Assembly: GCA_003553895.1 (NCBI GenBank)
Contig: PWFM01000014.1
Location: 1-5,724 of the forward strand
Source of the DNA: Syntrophomonadaceae bacterium
Lineage (GTDB): Bacteria; Bacillota; Dethiobacteria; DTU022
Length of the DNA: 5,724 nucleotides
Direction of reading: 5' to 3'
Program-made: the position numbers and the translations under genes
The notes under the pieces: generated by a model
The model's database searches: none
Seen by the model: the letters and a program-made list of their open reading frames with translations, nothing else
Told to the model about the DNA's origin: nothing
Shown: piece after piece, positions 4,511 through 5,724 of the stretch
How the letters are laid out: the number at the start of each line of letters is the position of its first letter
Position numbering within the stretch: the first letter of the stretch is position 1

Positions 4511-5724
4511 TACTCTTTCAAGCTTTCCCGGAAGGAAAAACCTTTTATCAAGGTGGCATCAATCTGCATCAGCATCTCTTTTACCCGGGCAGCGATCCCC
4601 TCCACCATAACAAACCCCGGAGCTTTACAACCATCGCCAACTAGGTAAAGCCCCTCTATTTGCAAAGTGGCAGGGTAATCACGGCCCTGGGCGGACCGAT
4701 TGACCGGCCAGGCGTTTTTAAACACTCCCGTGTTGATGACCCGGCAGTAGTTATTAAATTTTTCGCCAAACACTGTTCTTAAATCATTAAGCCCCAGCGC
4801 CACTTCCCGGTCAGGATCTTCACTTTCCAATCTTTGGTAGGCAGTTAATAAATATTTTCCTTGCGGAGCCAGTCCTGGATCAAGCCCCGAAGGCTGAGTT
4901 ATGCCGGCTACCCTTTTTGTATCAAGACAGTACATGATGGGGGCGTGTGAAAGCATGGGTGCATCACAAATCATATTAATGCACAGCCCGCTGGTTCCGC
5001 TCTCCCAGTAATGGTCTTTTTTTATACAGGGTTCTCCAGCCGCAGCAGGAATCGCCTCACTTTTAATTTCTTCAGCACCTAGATGCCTCTTTTCGACAAC
5101 AGGATCAGCCCGCCATAAATCAGGCAGGAGGTTGAATGTATTGCCCGGACCGATATCGGAAATAACCAGTTTCGAAGCCAGGATTTTTTCGTTCCCACTT
5201 CTCCTGTTTTTTACATTTACCCCTATGACCTGCTCCCTTTGAGCCAATACTTCCACCGCTTCTGTTTCCATCAGGATCGTGCCGCCGGACAAACGCAACA
5301 TTTCAAGCAACTTTTCTACCAGGTAACCGCACCCCCCCTCGATAAGAGCAGGTGCTTTTACACGGTATATATTGTTGATAATTTTAAGCGCCTCAATATA
5401 ATCTATTTCCTCAATACCAATACTGCACCCAAAGGTAAACATCCGGTCAAAAAAAGCACGGATCATCTCAGAAGAGGTCTGAGTGCCCAGCCACCGGCCA
5501 AAAGAAAGATCCGGCGAGTCCGGTTTTCCGGAGCCCAGTATTTTGGGAATGATTTTTAGCAGTTCAAACCTGTCCTGCATAGAAAAGGGGACCATAAAAT
5601 CCATGATTTCTCTCCAGCGATATTGCCTGCCTGAAACATATAAACTACCCATCCCCCCGGCGCTGATAATCTTCACCGGCACCTCCAGGCTTTCCACCAG
5701 TTCAGCAAACGGCCCTTTTTCGCC
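4510..5724 (-). CDS. Phytoene desaturase-type FAD-dependent oxidoreductase (5' partial)
   Basis: The frame is open from the right window edge to a TAA at 4512-4510, giving the last 404 residues; the start and the N-terminal GxGxxG dinucleotide-binding motif are outside. A GTG at 5697 is an internal valine, since nine more sense codons precede it. The FAD/NAD(P) amine-oxidase/phytoene-desaturase superfamily assignment rests on two regions: GGCGYLVEKLLEMLRLSGG followed by a beta-rich stretch with VIGVNVKN and KLVISDIGP (the usual substrate/FAD-domain return), and the C-terminal FAD-contacting motif GLYLVGDGCKAPGF then EGIAARVKEML, 47 residues from the end. Members oxidise or isomerise polyene, carotenoid-like or amine substrates; nothing in the window points to carotenoid synthesis, so the substrate is open. 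There is no membrane segment. Usual length is about 430-520, so perhaps 50-100 residues are missing. Probably not in one unit with the genes downstream. Confidence 0.8.
   Translation of the reverse strand, partial: GEKGPFAELVESLEVPVKIISAGGMGSLYVSGRQYRWREIMDFMVPFSMQDRFELLKIIPKILGSGKPDSPDLSFGRWLGTQTSSEMIRAFFDRMFTFGCSIGIEEIDYIEALKIINNIYRVKAPALIEGGCGYLVEKLLEMLRLSGGTILMETEAVEVLAQREQVIGVNVKNRRSGNEKILASKLVISDIGPGNTFNLLPDLWRADPVVEKRHLGAEEIKSEAIPAAAGEPCIKKDHYWESGTSGLCINMICDAPMLSHAPIMYCLDTKRVAGITQPSGLDPGLAPQGKYLLTAYQRLESEDPDREVALGLNDLRTVFGEKFNNYCRVINTGVFKNAWPVNRSAQGRDYPATLQIEGLYLVGDGCKAPGFVMVEGIAARVKEMLMQIDATLIKGFSFRESLKE

Noticed and set aside
5695..5697. GTG as the start of the FAD oxidoreductase
   Set aside because: Nine sense codons precede it up to the window edge, and the N-terminal dinucleotide-binding motif is missing, so the gene continues outside the window.

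Overview
The window reads as chromosomal DNA of a Clostridia-like Gram-positive bacterium. The signs are purine-rich Shine-Dalgarno sites (GGGAGG, AGGAGG), an extended -10 promoter (TGaTATAAT), GTG initiation, stem-plus-T-run terminators, a lipoprotein signal and mid-range GC content. The lineage is inferred from style only; no rRNA or other marker gene is present.

Left part, rightward: a possible 3' end of a basic, Tyr-rich protein (2-103); a spacer with a -10-like box; a small lipoprotein gene (344-601) whose mature part is almost purely Glu/Asp/Pro/Ile; a 305-base gene-free stretch with two near-perfect hairpins and a strong intrinsic terminator (811-840); and a compact histone-deacetylase-fold amidohydrolase (907-1659) that keeps every catalytic residue but is short in the middle.

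Right part, leftward: the C-terminal 404 residues of a phytoene-desaturase-type FAD oxidoreductase that runs off the window edge (4510-5724); then, behind a probable terminator and a new extended -10 promoter, a two-gene unit of an 86-residue single-span membrane protein (4143-4403) and a membrane-anchored penicillin-acylase-family Ntn hydrolase (1700-4102). The deacetylase-like and acylase genes converge at 1660-1710, where terminator-like structures overlap.

The two best-recognised enzymes are both amide-bond hydrolases, one cytoplasmic and zinc-dependent, one extracytoplasmic and serine-dependent. They are on opposite strands with separate signals, so a shared pathway is not shown. The only probable co-transcription is the small membrane protein with the acylase. 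I see no mobile element, CRISPR array, rRNA or tRNA, and no clear multi-gene novel system. The least explained items are the hyperacidic lipoprotein, the structured stretch after it, and the small membrane protein ahead of the acylase.
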